NCBI RefSeq assembly: GCF_001956985.1
Contig: NZ_CP019082.1
Span: forward strand, 2,418,001 to 2,482,000
From: Paludisphaera borealis
GTDB taxonomy: Bacteria; Planctomycetota; Planctomycetia; Isosphaerales; Isosphaeraceae
Reading direction: 5' to 3'
DNA length: 64,000 nt
This document shows positions 34,032 through 42,704 of the stretch, piece after piece. Under the pieces are notes generated by a model that was given only the letters and a program-made list of their open reading frames with translations, was not told where the DNA came from and did no database searches. Within the stretch, counting starts at the first letter, position 1. The number at the start of each line of letters is the position of its first letter. Both the position numbers and the translations under genes were made by a program.

Positions 34032-35738
34032 TCAGGACGAGCGAGCCGGCGGCGACGAAGGCGCGATCGGGGTAAGCACTCGTGCGCCCGGATCGCGAGG
34101 CGGGACGGATTCGGCCGGGTTGTTGTTGGCGGGTTGATCGGGAGACGCCGTCGTCGGCTCGGGGGACGGCGTGACGCCGGTGGTCGGCACGGGATGGGCC
34201 AACGCATCGGCCGGCGGCTGACCGAGCGCCACGTAAAGCTCGAACTGGGCGCGGTCGTAATCCACAATCGCATCGAGATATGCGTACCGGGCGCGAGCAA
34301 GCAGCCGCAGGCTGTCGACCGTCTCGATCGCCGGGGCCACCGAGTTTTCGATCCGAATCAGGTCTTCCTGGAAGCCGCGCGTGCCGCTGCGCACGGCTCT
34401 CTCGGAGGTCCCGATCCGGGCGTACCGAGCGTGCGTCTTGGCGTATGCTTCCGCGACTTCGGCCCGAACCTGGTCGAGAACCGCGATCTCTTGAAAATTG
34501 GTCACGCCCAGGCGGGCCTTGCCCAGATTGATCTGGGCGAGATTTCCGACGCCGAGATTCTGGAGCGTCCAGTACGCCATGACGTCGAAGTCGGAACGGC
34601 CGCCGAACGCCCCGAAGACCGGACGAACAAGATTGCTGCCGCCGCCGAACCCGCCTCCGCTGTACCCGATCAGGATCGTGGGCGAGAACGGCAAGAGCTT
34701 CGCCCCCTCAAGGGCCAGGAAGGCTTCGCGAATCGCCGCTTGACGCTCCTTCAACTCCGGTCGCTGGAGCAGTCCCAGGGCGATCAGCTCGCGCACCGAG
34801 GTCGGGTCGGGAACCACCGGATGGGGAACGACGAACGCGTCGGTCGGGTGGAGGCGGATCGACGGGTCGAGGTTCAGGACGTAGCAGAGTCGCGCCGACG
34901 ACGTCAGGATGGCCTCCTCGGCCGCCTGGATATCGTATTCGCGCGACTCCAGTTCGGTCTGGGCTCGCTGGGCGTCGGCCTGCCGGCCCTGCCCCTCGTT
35001 GGCGTAAGAGGCGGTTAGCTCGGCGACCCGCTTCGCCTCGCCTCGAACTTGCAGCGACACGGCGCGCCGGCCTTCGGCCCGCAGCAATTCCGAGTACGCC
35101 AAGGTCGTCTGGAGGAAAGTCTGGTTCCTGATCGCGAGGGTCGCGAACTGGCGCTGGGCCACGACCTGGCGCGAGGCCAGGTACCCAAACACGCCGGCGG
35201 CCACGTTCCCCTCGAGCAATACCCCGGGCACGGCGACCGTGCCGGCGGCCACGGCGCCCGAACCGGCCCCGAGATAAAGCGCCGACCGGTTGACCGGGAG
35301 GATGTTGCCGTTCGACTGTTGCAACGGGCCCGAGTGAGAGTCGTAGTTCATGCCCAGGTTGATCGAAGGCAGGATCTGGGCGGCCGCGAGTTGCCTTAAC
35401 GCCGCGGCCTCGACCACGCGCTGCCTGGCGATCATCAACTGGGGGTTTTGCACGCCGGCCAACCGAAGCGCGGTATTCAGATCGATCGGGCGGACGTTCG
35501 GGTCGAGGAGCGTCGCAGGAGACGGCGGCGTGGTAATCCGCGAATTCGAGTCGTCCGCCTGCCCTCGGTCGTTCGTCTCCAGCGGAAGCGGCTTCAGGTC
35601 GCTTCCAGCCGTCGAGTCCGTTGCCGCCGCCGGTCGGTCAGCGAATGGCGATTGGGATTGGGCGGCCGCCGAACCGCCGCCGAGCGAGCTTGCGGCGGTG
35701 AATACTCCAGCGACGACCAATCGCATGATCCTGCCCAT
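34032..35738 (-). CDS. TolC-family outer-membrane channel, 568 aa
   Basis: This is a paralogue of the next gene on the same strand. ATG 35738 gives a clean Sec signal peptide (MGRIMRLVVAGVFTAASSLG, cleavage after SAAA). The frame runs upstream to 35855, but those residues are not signal-like. OEP repeats begin at DLNTALRLAGVQNPQLMIARQR and SVRELIALGLLQRPELKERQA. The shared strings GFGGGSNLVRPVFGAFGGRS and YWTLQNLGVGNLAQINLG match the second channel closely, which implies tandem duplication. It lacks a lipobox, unlike the downstream copy. The C-terminal 50 residues are Pro/Thr/Asn-rich. Both probably dock the pump encoded at 27329-32189. Confidence 0.9.
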   Translation of the reverse strand: MGRIMRLVVAGVFTAASSLGGGSAAAQSQSPFADRPAAATDSTAGSDLKPLPLETNDRGQADDSNSRITTPPSPATLLDPNVRPIDLNTALRLAGVQNPQLMIARQRVVEAAALRQLAAAQILPSINLGMNYDSHSGPLQQSNGNILPVNRSALYLGAGSGAVAAGTVAVPGVLLEGNVAAGVFGYLASRQVVAQRQFATLAIRNQTFLQTTLAYSELLRAEGRRAVSLQVRGEAKRVAELTASYANEGQGRQADAQRAQTELESREYDIQAAEEAILTSSARLCYVLNLDPSIRLHPTDAFVVPHPVVPDPTSVRELIALGLLQRPELKERQAAIREAFLALEGAKLLPFSPTILIGYSGGGFGGGSNLVRPVFGAFGGRSDFDVMAYWTLQNLGVGNLAQINLGKARLGVTNFQEIAVLDQVRAEVAEAYAKTHARYARIGTSERAVRSGTRGFQEDLIRIENSVAPAIETVDSLRLLARARYAYLDAIVDYDRAQFELYVALGQPPADALAHPVPTTGVTPSPEPTTASPDQPANNNPAESVPPRDPGARVLTPIAPSSPPARSS

Positions 35739-35851
35739 GATTCCCCGCTTTCCCTTGGGGTCCAACGTGCCTGGAACTGGGATTGCACCGGTTTCATCGA
35801 CTATAGGAAGAGTTCCTCTTGAATCGGAGCTGCGGGCGGCGTCGCGTTCGA

Positions 35852-36805
35852 TCAAACTCTGCCGGCGGCGAACGGGATCCAGAAAATCGGAAAGGCGCGA
35901 ATGAGCTGATGCCCGAATGGGTCGAGTATGAGGAAGTCGTTGTTGTTCAGCCCCTCTTCGTTCGTCGTCTGGATCGAGAAGAAGCCGTTGGCGTCGGTGG
36001 CGTGGGCGGGTCCCGTAAAGCTGTACGTCTGGGTCCCGCCGGGTAGTCGCGACGTGTGATTGTCTTCGATGATCAGGCTGCCGGGAGTCGTCCGGCCGAT
36101 GATCGTGACGACCTTGTGAAGCGTCGACGCGCCCGACGTCGTCGTCGCCGCGTAGTGCGCCTGGTCGGCGGGCGCCAGATGCATGGATACGGAAAGCGGG
36201 ATGTTCCGGGTCAGGGGGGCCAGGTTGTGCAGCAGCGCCTTGGCGTCGTACAGGTTGATGACGCCGTTTTGATTGAAATCGGCCGATGCAACGTACTTCG
36301 ATCCCCCCGCCGAGGACATGTACGTCGGTGCGAACGCCTGGAGGTCGGCGAAGTTCACCTCGCCGTCGCCGTTCACGTCGCCCACAAGCGTCGTCTGAGA
36401 CCAGTATAAACCCGTCGTCCCCGCGGCACCGGCCACGGACGTCGTCAGGTCTCCGGACTGGTTCGTCTTGGTGAACGCGACGGACGTGGGATTCGCCCCC
36501 GACCGCGCGACTCGTCCCTGCTTGAGGGGCAGCTTCCTCCCCTGATCGGCTGAGGCCGCCACGATTCGCGGCTTCAGGCTGCTGTCGCCTTCGGGTTCGA
36601 CGAACAGCCCGAACAGCGTGGCTCGCTTGTGAGGCGTGATGTTCCGACCAGCGACGGCCACCGACGTTCGGCTGACCTGATGTGGGCTCGCGACCGTCCC
36701 GAGGTTCACACCAATCACGTTGGCGGGCGGCGAAGCGCTCAGCGCAAGGCGAGGCTCCAGCCCCTCTAACGACGGGTGGATACCACGGGAATTCGACCTG
36801 GCCAT
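35852..36805 (-). CDS. Secreted dockerin-type protein with planctomycete export motif, 317 aa
   Basis: ATG 36805 follows a G-rich ribosome binding site. The N-terminus has LEGLEPRLALSAS, the LExLExR export motif shared with two other proteins in this window. Residues about 155-215 form a dockerin-like pair of EF-hand loops (GDVNGDGEVNFADLQAF and ADFNQNGVINLYDAKALL), each with Asp/Asn ligands at alternate positions, which would bind calcium. The C-terminal 110 residues are beta-rich (VTIIGRTTPGSLIIEDNH, TYSFTGPAHATDANGFFSI) and unrecognised. It ends 113 bases before the TolC-family gene on the same strand. No cohesin is visible in the window, so its partner is unknown. Confidence 0.82.
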   Translation of the reverse strand: MARSNSRGIHPSLEGLEPRLALSASPPANVIGVNLGTVASPHQVSRTSVAVAGRNITPHKRATLFGLFVEPEGDSSLKPRIVAASADQGRKLPLKQGRVARSGANPTSVAFTKTNQSGDLTTSVAGAAGTTGLYWSQTTLVGDVNGDGEVNFADLQAFAPTYMSSAGGSKYVASADFNQNGVINLYDAKALLHNLAPLTRNIPLSVSMHLAPADQAHYAATTTSGASTLHKVVTIIGRTTPGSLIIEDNHTSRLPGGTQTYSFTGPAHATDANGFFSIQTTNEEGLNNNDFLILDPFGHQLIRAFPIFWIPFAAGRV

Positions 36806-37074
36806 CAGTTCCCCCCCTTGCTCACGCACGAAATCCACGTCCCTGGAATAAGTCTTGTTTCGGCCATCACCGGGCAGGCACTCGATACTCGTCTCAGATC
36901 AAGAAGAGGGACGCGCCAGCGAAGCAATATGAAGAGAAATCAATCTCGATTATCATGAATCATGAAGCCGAGCCCTTCACCTCAGTCCGGGTGGCGGGCG
37001 GTGCCGCTTGAACCATGGATCGCAGGTGCCTCTCAGGAATCAGATGCTGGGGCCTTTTCAGGGGGAGTGGTCGG

Positions 37075-37443
37075 ATGCCCGTCATTCCATCGCGTTTTGA
37101 ATATCTGACGGTGAAAGTCGTGGACGGCGTGGCCGTCATCGGCTTCCTCGAATCGGCGTCGATGATCGAGGGAGATCGCGTCGACAAGCTGGCCAAGGAG
37201 CTTTTCGACCTGATCGATGAGAAGAAGTTCACCAAGATCCTCTTGAACCTGTACAACACGGGGTACATGTCGAGCGCCATGCTGGCGCAGCTCATCCGGC
37301 TCAACCGTAAGATGCAATCGGTTCGCGGCAAGGTGAGGCTCTGCGCCCTCCGACCGCCTATCGTCGACGCCTTCAAGGTCAGCCAGTTCGACAAGCTGTT
37401 CGAGATCTTCCCCGACGAACCCTCGGCCCTCAAGAAGTTCTGA
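37075..37443 (+). CDS. STAS domain protein (anti-anti-sigma factor-like), 122 aa
   Basis: ATG 37075 follows GGGGAG at seven bases. The single domain fits the STAS fold of SpoIIAA-type proteins: EYLTVKVVDGVAVIGFLE (strands 1-2), KELFDLIDEKKFTKILLNL and NTGYMSSAMLAQLIRLNRKM, where one of the two serines (about residues 66-67) takes the place of the phosphorylated residue. The usual Asp before that Ser is replaced by Asn/Thr. Such proteins regulate sigma factors or are parts of signalling modules with phosphatases. No kinase partner is adjacent, so its circuit cannot be assigned. The repeat-rich region starts immediately downstream. Confidence 0.8.
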   Translation: MPVIPSRFEYLTVKVVDGVAVIGFLESASMIEGDRVDKLAKELFDLIDEKKFTKILLNLYNTGYMSSAMLAQLIRLNRKMQSVRGKVRLCALRPPIVDAFKVSQFDKLFEIFPDEPSALKKF

Positions 37444-37466
37444 GAGCCGCCGCTTCGGCCCACGCG

Positions 37467-37830
37467 ATTGGCTTCGTTCGCGCCGAAAACCGCCCTCCTC
37501 AACTCGGCCGCCATCTCGTCGATGCCCCCGTTCCCCGTCGATTGGCTTCGTTCGCGCCGAAAACCGCCCTCCCCAACTCGGCCGACGACCCGCCGCGTCG
37601 ATCTCCCCGTTCCTCGTCGATTGGCTTCGTTCGCGCCGGCACGGCTTCCGATTTCGTGTTCTAACTCGTGATTTGGTAAGACTTTCTTCACGATTCAAAA
37701 AATTGGCTTCGTCTGCGTGCTTTTCGTCTCCGAACCTCTCTTCGCTCCATGGAAACGGTGCCCTGCGGGGGCGGGCGAGGCTCGTCTGGCGCGCCGCAGG
37801 CAACGCCCGGCGAATTGGGTTCGCTCGCTC
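37467..37830. repeat. Degenerate direct-repeat array (five copies)
   Basis: ATTGGCTTCGTTCGCGCC begins at 37467, 37541 and 37620, and weaker copies start at 37702 and 37814. The first two units continue identically through GAAAACCGCCCTCC and then ACTCGGCCG, giving conserved cores of about 45 bases at periods of 74, 79, 82 and 112. Copies decay left to right. No cas gene is near, and spacing is irregular. Confidence 0.75.
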
Positions 37831-38168
37831 ACTTTTCCCGATCCTCGCCACCCCGCTCGCCGCTCATCGCGCCGGCCCATGACGTGCGTCTGGCGCATCC
37901 CGATGAATGCGGCGAATCGCCATGATCCTTCCAACCGAATTTCCAAAGATTCGTGCAACGGATGAGCAGAGTGCTCCATCTTGAGTGTGGATCACGCCGA
38001 CCGCTTAAGAAAAGAACTCCAGCCTCTCGGCGAAGAATTCCGGGCGGCTTGTGCCGGGTGTATGGTGCCGAGAGGGCCCGTTCCACTAGGGGTTAACGAC
38101 CCGGTACTTTGCCGCGAGCGAGTGCAAGACGCCGACACGAACCATCATGACGTCGTCGGGACTCCCTG

Positions 38169-38344
38169 CCTCATAAAGATGAGGGCTCCAAATGCAAGCT
38201 CGACGCGCAAGCGAGGGAGGAAGGGCTTTGGGTTGCTGGCGCCGGACGCGACGAGGTTCGCGCGCCCTTCTCTCGCTTGCGCTTCGGGCTTGTTTTTCGG
38301 GGAAATCCAATGCGAACCCGGGCCGCCCACCCATCTTCATGAGG
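38169..38344. repeat. Nested inverted repeat, about 176 bases
   Basis: The outer arms are CCTCATAAAGATGAGGG at 38169-38185 and CCCATCTTCATGAGG at 38330-38344. The inner arms are GCGCAAGCGAGGGAGG at 38205-38220 (arm continuing to 38225) and TTCTCTCGCTTGCGC at 38268-38282. This is consistent with two inverted copies of one short element or a miniature transposable element. No target-site duplication was identified. Confidence 0.6.
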
Positions 38345-38453
38345 CCGGGGCGCCGATGGTTTGGATTCCGATCGGAGACTTCCAGAAACGTGCCGGGTCG
38401 CCAGTTCGTGGGATGGGCGCCGACAGCCGAACCGACGTGCGGGGAGCAGCGCG

Positions 38454-38867
38454 TCAGGGGCGCTGACCTCGGAGGGGAATGAGGGCGCGGAGGCGGGGTT
38501 CGCGCAGGTAGAGCCCGCTCCAGAGGATCGCGCCGAAGAGTACCGGGAAAACCATCGGGAAGACCGGCCCACCCATGCGGACGTGGGTCCAGACCGCGCC
38601 GCCGAGATAGCCGGTCAGCACGATGGCCCCGAGGATCGAGGTCTGCGGGACCGCGTAGAGCAGCGTGGCCAGGATCAAGACGATCCCGAGACCGGGGATC
38701 ACCGATTCGGGGATTTCGAGCGGGGCGCATGCTTCCATGACCGGCGCGATCTTCAGCACCTTCCCCACGCCGTCGAACAGCAGGAACAGAACGCCGAGGC
38801 CGGACAGGCCTCGGCCGATCCAGAGGGCGTTTTTCGACGGAAGACTTGCGGGAATCACGCCTTGCAT
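38454..38867 (-). CDS. DoxX-like small membrane protein, 137 aa
   Basis: The ATG at 38867 (MQGVIPASLPSKNALWIG) starts a product with four hydrophobic segments: GLSGLGVLFLLFDGVGKVLK, IPGLGIVLILATLLYAV, SILGAIVLTGYLGGAVWTHV and FPMVFPVLFGAILWSGLYL. The FDGVGK and GYLGGAVWTHVR strings are typical of the DoxX_2 family. The function of this family is not settled; some members work with oxidoreductases. The frame is open far upstream through the next gene, but that part is its antisense shadow. It lies 44 bases after the FAD oxidoreductase on the same strand and may be co-transcribed with it. Confidence 0.85.
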   Translation of the reverse strand: MQGVIPASLPSKNALWIGRGLSGLGVLFLLFDGVGKVLKIAPVMEACAPLEIPESVIPGLGIVLILATLLYAVPQTSILGAIVLTGYLGGAVWTHVRMGGPVFPMVFPVLFGAILWSGLYLREPRLRALIPLRGQRP

Positions 38868-38911
38868 GAAGGTCGCCCTATTGTCGGAGGAATTCACCCA
38901 ACCGCAACGTC

Positions 38912-40492
38912 TCAGGCCGATTTGAGGCGTTGGGGGACCGCACGGCCGACGTTCGCGGCTTGCGCGCCGTCGGCGGCGGCTTCCTCGTGGTACTCGGCGT
39001 CGGTGTTGACCTTCCAGGTGTCGTACTGGCCGAGCCCCAGGATGTTCCGCGCGGCGAGGAGGGCGGTCATCATCGAGTGATCCTGGTTGTTGTACTTGTG
39101 CATGCCGTTGCGGCCCGCGAGTTCGAGGTTGTCGAGCCGGCTCAGCCAGCCGCGAATCACGTCGAGGTGCTGGCGGTATTCGTCGTCGTAGACCGGATAC
39201 GCCTTGGGCATCCGCACGACGCAGCCGTCGACGACGTCGGAGGCCGAGACCAGGCCGATCGCGTCGATCTCGCGACGTCCCAGGGCGATCAAGTCGGCGT
39301 CCGACATGGTCCAGAGGTCGTCGCCCTCGAAGCAGAAGTATTCGAGGCCCAGGCTCGTCTTGGACTGGTCCGGGACGAGGTCGGGCGACCAGTTCTTGAA
39401 GTTCTGAATCCGGCCCACGCGGACGTCGGGCTCGTGAATGTAAATCCAGGTGTCGGGAAAGGTTTCGGGCCGATCGACGATCAAGACGACCGACAGGAAA
39501 TCGCGGTACTTGAGCGACTCGGCCGCCTCGATCACCTCGGCCGGCGCCGGCGGGTCCATCGACCGGATCAGGTCGCGGACCGGCAGCGTCGAGAGGAACT
39601 GCTTGCCCGTGTAGCGGTAAATCCGACCGGCCTGGTCGCGCGAGACGACGGCGGTCACGCTCGAACCGTCGTGCTCGATCTTGACCACTCGGCGGTCGAG
39701 CTGCACCGCTCCACCGAACTCCCGGATGCGGTCGCGGGCCGCTTCCCACATCTGCCCCGGCCCCAGCCGAGGATACTGGAACTCGTCGATCAGCGTCTTG
39801 ATCACCTCACCACGACGCTTGCCCGCGTTGCCGAACAGGCCGCTCCAGACCGCCTTGGTCAGACTCAGCCCCTTGATTCGCTGGGCCGCCCAGTCCGCCG
39901 AGATGGAACTGGTCGACATCCCCCAAACCTTTTCCGTGTAGCACTTGAAGAAGGTCTCGAAGAGGGTCCGCCCGAAGCGGTTGACGACCCAGTCCTCGAA
40001 GCTCTTTTCAGGCTGAATCGGCTTGATTCTTGCGCGCATGTAGCTGAGCAAGATCCGGGCCGCGCGCCAGGGGCCCAGCTTGCGGAGGGCGTCGACCGGC
40101 TTGAGGGGATAATGGAAGAATTTGCGGTCGTAGTAAATGCGGCTCAACCGCGAGCGCGTGACGAACTGATCGCCGAGGATCTCACGCCAGAGGTCGTTGA
40201 TCTCCTGGCTCTTGGAGAAGAACCGATGCCCGCCGATGTCGAACCGGAACCCCTTGTACTCGTCGGTCCGGCTGATGCCGCCGACGAGCCGGGAATCGGC
40301 CTCAAGGACGACGCAGGATCGACCATGCTTGGCGAGTTCATAAGCGCCGGTCAGACCGGCGGGGCCGCCGCCGGCGATCACCGTCTCGTAGGCTGCGACC
40401 ACCGCTTCCGCGTCGGGCTGCTCGACGCGCGTCCAGCGGTGGGGGACGACGCCGGCGCGCGACGTTGGCGAATATGGCGACTCCTTGCCCAT
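38912..40492 (-). CDS. FAD-dependent NAD(P)-linked oxidoreductase (UDP-galactopyranose mutase/protoporphyrinogen oxidase-like), 526 aa
   Basis: A Rossmann dinucleotide motif (IAGGGPAGLTGAYELAKHG, near residue 40) is followed by VVLEADSRLVGGISRT and FRFDIGGHRFFSKS, which place it in the amine-oxidase/UDP-galactopyranose-mutase-like superfamily. FKCYTEKVWGMSTSSISADW and the C-terminal NLELAGRNGMHKYNNQDHSM support the same group, often linked to polysaccharide or lipid modification. GAGGAG lies seven bases before ATG 40492. The substrate is unknown. The DoxX-like protein follows in the same direction. The C-terminal 30 residues are Ala-rich and probably disordered. Confidence 0.85.
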   Translation of the reverse strand: MGKESPYSPTSRAGVVPHRWTRVEQPDAEAVVAAYETVIAGGGPAGLTGAYELAKHGRSCVVLEADSRLVGGISRTDEYKGFRFDIGGHRFFSKSQEINDLWREILGDQFVTRSRLSRIYYDRKFFHYPLKPVDALRKLGPWRAARILLSYMRARIKPIQPEKSFEDWVVNRFGRTLFETFFKCYTEKVWGMSTSSISADWAAQRIKGLSLTKAVWSGLFGNAGKRRGEVIKTLIDEFQYPRLGPGQMWEAARDRIREFGGAVQLDRRVVKIEHDGSSVTAVVSRDQAGRIYRYTGKQFLSTLPVRDLIRSMDPPAPAEVIEAAESLKYRDFLSVVLIVDRPETFPDTWIYIHEPDVRVGRIQNFKNWSPDLVPDQSKTSLGLEYFCFEGDDLWTMSDADLIALGRREIDAIGLVSASDVVDGCVVRMPKAYPVYDDEYRQHLDVIRGWLSRLDNLELAGRNGMHKYNNQDHSMMTALLAARNILGLGQYDTWKVNTDAEYHEEAAADGAQAANVGRAVPQRLKSA

Positions 40493-40827
40493 GAGCGGCT
40501 CCTCGTCCTCATCCTGAGGGAGAATTCCAGATCGGTCCGGCTTGAGAAACGCGTCGAATGGCGCACTATAATTCTATCGGCGGCCGAGAGGCGGAGTTTT
40601 GGCATAAATTCCGCGACCGGTCAACGCCGATCAAACTCCTTCAACGGGTGTCGGCGGTGTCCCGAATCTTCCGATCACCCGTAGTAGCTAGAGCCGCGGT
40701 TCGCGAGTTTAGCGGAGGGAGAGGTCCGGGAGCTGGCCAGGAAGGCCTCCTCGCCGTGCGGCTCTTGCTCTGTGACGTCGAGAAGTCTCCCGTCGTAGGC
40801 TTCATGACCACCCAGGAAGGTTCCAAG

Positions 40828-41133
40828 ATGACCGCTGAACAGTTCGAGTCGGTGCTCCAAGAAATCCGCCGCAAACAGGGAACCTCGACGCCGCTGGTGC
40901 AAGTCACCACGGCCGCCGCGACCGTCCGCGGGCGGGTGACCCAGCCGGACGTCGACCGGTCGTTGCATCGCCGCAACCCGGCCTCGCCTTTCGGCGTCGT
41001 CGCCCTGGAGCAGCCGGGCCTCGTGCCCGGTCCCCTGTCCCTCGTTCAGATCGCCGACATCCCCGACGGCGGCGTCCGCGACGTCGCTCCCCGCCACGCC
41101 GGGAACGTCAACCTGGCCGCCTCGGCCAACTGA
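40828..41133 (+). CDS. Small hypothetical protein, 101 aa
   Basis: ATG 40828 has AGGAAGG eight bases upstream; ATG 40804 and an open frame to 40558 are less likely. The product begins with a short helix (MTAEQFESVLQEIRRKQG), followed by a Val/Thr-rich stretch and a Pro-rich, probably extended, C-terminal half (PFGVVALEQPGLVPGPLSLV). There is no signal peptide, membrane segment or known motif, and I do not recognise the family. It stands alone with a strong terminator 22 bases after the stop, which supports it as a real transcription unit. Confidence 0.65.
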   Translation: MTAEQFESVLQEIRRKQGTSTPLVQVTTAAATVRGRVTQPDVDRSLHRRNPASPFGVVALEQPGLVPGPLSLVQIADIPDGGVRDVAPRHAGNVNLAASAN

Positions 41134-41154
41134 CGACGTCGATCCAGCTCACAC

Positions 41155-41192
41155 AAAAAAAGAAACGGCCCTTCACGGGCCGTTTCTTTTTT
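41155..41192. terminator. Strong bidirectional intrinsic terminator
   Basis: The stem GAAACGGCCC/GGGCCGTTTC with a TTCAC loop is flanked by a run of A on the left and T on the right. It serves both the small gene ending at 41133 (plus) and the P450 ending at 41208 (minus). This is the clearest rho-independent terminator in the window. Confidence 0.95.
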
Positions 41193-41207
41193 AGGCGAGC
41201 AAAAGTC

Positions 41208-42578
41208 TTATCGGGACAAACTCCTAACAACCACCCGCGCCTCGTCGTCCGGCCCCAGGACGAGGCCGTACCGCCTCGCTCGCGAACGCGCTCCGGTCGG
41301 GCGAGCCAGCCGGACCTGACCAAAAAGCGTGGCGAGCAGAGTCTTCATCTCGTACAGGGAGAATGGCATCCCGAGGCAGACTCGATTGCCGCCGCCGAAC
41401 GGGAACCACTCGTGCGGCCCGAACTTCCGCTCCAGGAACCGCTCCGAGCGGAACTGATCCGGTTCGGGGTAGAGCTCGTCGCGCCGGTGGACCAGGTACG
41501 AGCACGGGCAGAGGACCACCCCGGCCGGGTACTCCCGCCCGCCCGCGACGAACGGTCGAACCGTCTTCCGAACGACGAACGGCACCACCGGGCTGATCCG
41601 CAGACTCTCGCGGATCGCCGCGTCGAGGTACTCAAGCGCCGGCAAGTGCTCGGCCTCGGGTGGGCCGCCGCCGGTGACCCGCGTCAATTCGTCGGCCAGG
41701 CGATCGACGACCTCCGGGCGCGGCACAATATCGATTAGCGCCCAGGCGAGCGCCAGGGCGGTCGTTTCGTGGCCCGCGATCAGGATCGTGATCAGCGCGT
41801 CCCGGACCTCCCGATCATCGAGCGGCGAGCCGTCCTCGTGCGTCGCCGCGAGCAGGTCGTCGAGCACGTTTTCGCCACCCGTCGGGCCCTCGCCGCGCCG
41901 CCTCGCCGCGATGACCGCGGACAGGTCGTCATCGAGGTCGCTCAACTGCCGGAACAGCGGGACCCATCGCGAACCGCTCAGCCGGTTGATCGGGACGATC
42001 GTCATGAGCACCAGCGCGTACCGCTGCCGCCCGTTGGACAGGAACGCCTCCATCTTGCGCTCGAAGCGGTCCATCTCCGGGCCGGGGGCCAGGCCCATGG
42101 CGGTGCGGAGGATGACCCGGAGCGTGATCCGCCGCATCATCGGCAGGGCGGGAAACGGCGAGTCGAGCGGACACGCCCGCGCGGCGTCAAACGTCTCGCT
42201 CCGCATCGCGTCGAAGAAGGCCCGCATCCGCTCGCCCTTCAGGGGCGGGACCAACACGCGGCGCTGCCGGGCGTGCGGGGCCCCGTCGAGCACCAGCACC
42301 GAGTTCCGCCCGACGGTCGCGGTGAGCATCGCGTTGGCTTCGCCCGAGTGGAGCGTCTCCGGGTCGGCGCGGAAGACCTCGCGGACGGCCTCCGGGTTGG
42401 AAAGCATCACGAACCGGCCGTAGCCGGCGATGTCGAGCGTGAAGGCGTCGCCGTACCGGTGGTGGCACTCGTCGAGCAGCCCGAGCGGGTCGCCCGCGAA
42501 GCGAACGAGCTGCCACCAGGCCGGGGACCTGGGTCCGGGAGGAAGCTGAGGCGTCGACTGCGCAGGCCTTTGGGACAT
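41208..42578 (-). CDS. Cytochrome P450, 456 aa
   Basis: This heme monooxygenase inserts one oxygen atom into an organic substrate. The I-helix oxygen-binding motif is AGHETT (residues 268-273), the K-helix ExxR is ESLR (324-327) and the heme loop is FGGGNRVCLG (394-403) with proximal Cys401. The N-terminus is Pro-rich (STPQLPPGPRSP) with no membrane anchor, so the enzyme is probably soluble. The overall pattern resembles cyanobacterial CYP110-like and other bacterial class members that use separate ferredoxins. No ferredoxin or reductase is adjacent, and the substrate cannot be inferred. Confidence 0.95.
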   Translation of the reverse strand: MSQRPAQSTPQLPPGPRSPAWWQLVRFAGDPLGLLDECHHRYGDAFTLDIAGYGRFVMLSNPEAVREVFRADPETLHSGEANAMLTATVGRNSVLVLDGAPHARQRRVLVPPLKGERMRAFFDAMRSETFDAARACPLDSPFPALPMMRRITLRVILRTAMGLAPGPEMDRFERKMEAFLSNGRQRYALVLMTIVPINRLSGSRWVPLFRQLSDLDDDLSAVIAARRRGEGPTGGENVLDDLLAATHEDGSPLDDREVRDALITILIAGHETTALALAWALIDIVPRPEVVDRLADELTRVTGGGPPEAEHLPALEYLDAAIRESLRISPVVPFVVRKTVRPFVAGGREYPAGVVLCPCSYLVHRRDELYPEPDQFRSERFLERKFGPHEWFPFGGGNRVCLGMPFSLYEMKTLLATLFGQVRLARPTGARSRARRYGLVLGPDDEARVVVRSLSR

Positions 42579-42704
42579 CGGGCGAGCTCCAGTCCGTCAT
42601 CGCGGATGGGTTGCATATCTTGGAATCAGTCTGACATGCAACTCTGGAGCGGGACAGTCCCAAGTGAAATCAGCACCTCTCGCTTCCCTTGATCTGGAAG
42701 CGAG

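Larger units (their letters stand above)
37444..38453. other. 1-kb non-coding region of repeats and palindromes
   Basis: Between the STAS gene and the DoxX-like gene there is no convincing coding sequence. Translated frames are low-complexity Arg/Ser-rich strings. The first 380 bases hold five degenerate direct repeats and positions 38169-38344 a nested inverted repeat, described separately. The layout suggests dispersed non-autonomous elements. Confidence 0.6.

Noticed and set aside
37467-37830. Repeat array as a CRISPR locus
   Set aside because: Units are uneven in length (74-112 bases), degenerate from one end, and no cas genes or leader are present.
37695-38086. Minus-strand frames such as the one starting MEHSAHPLHESLEI
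   Set aside because: They run across the repeat region, are Arg/Ser-rich, and resemble translated dispersed repeats rather than genes.
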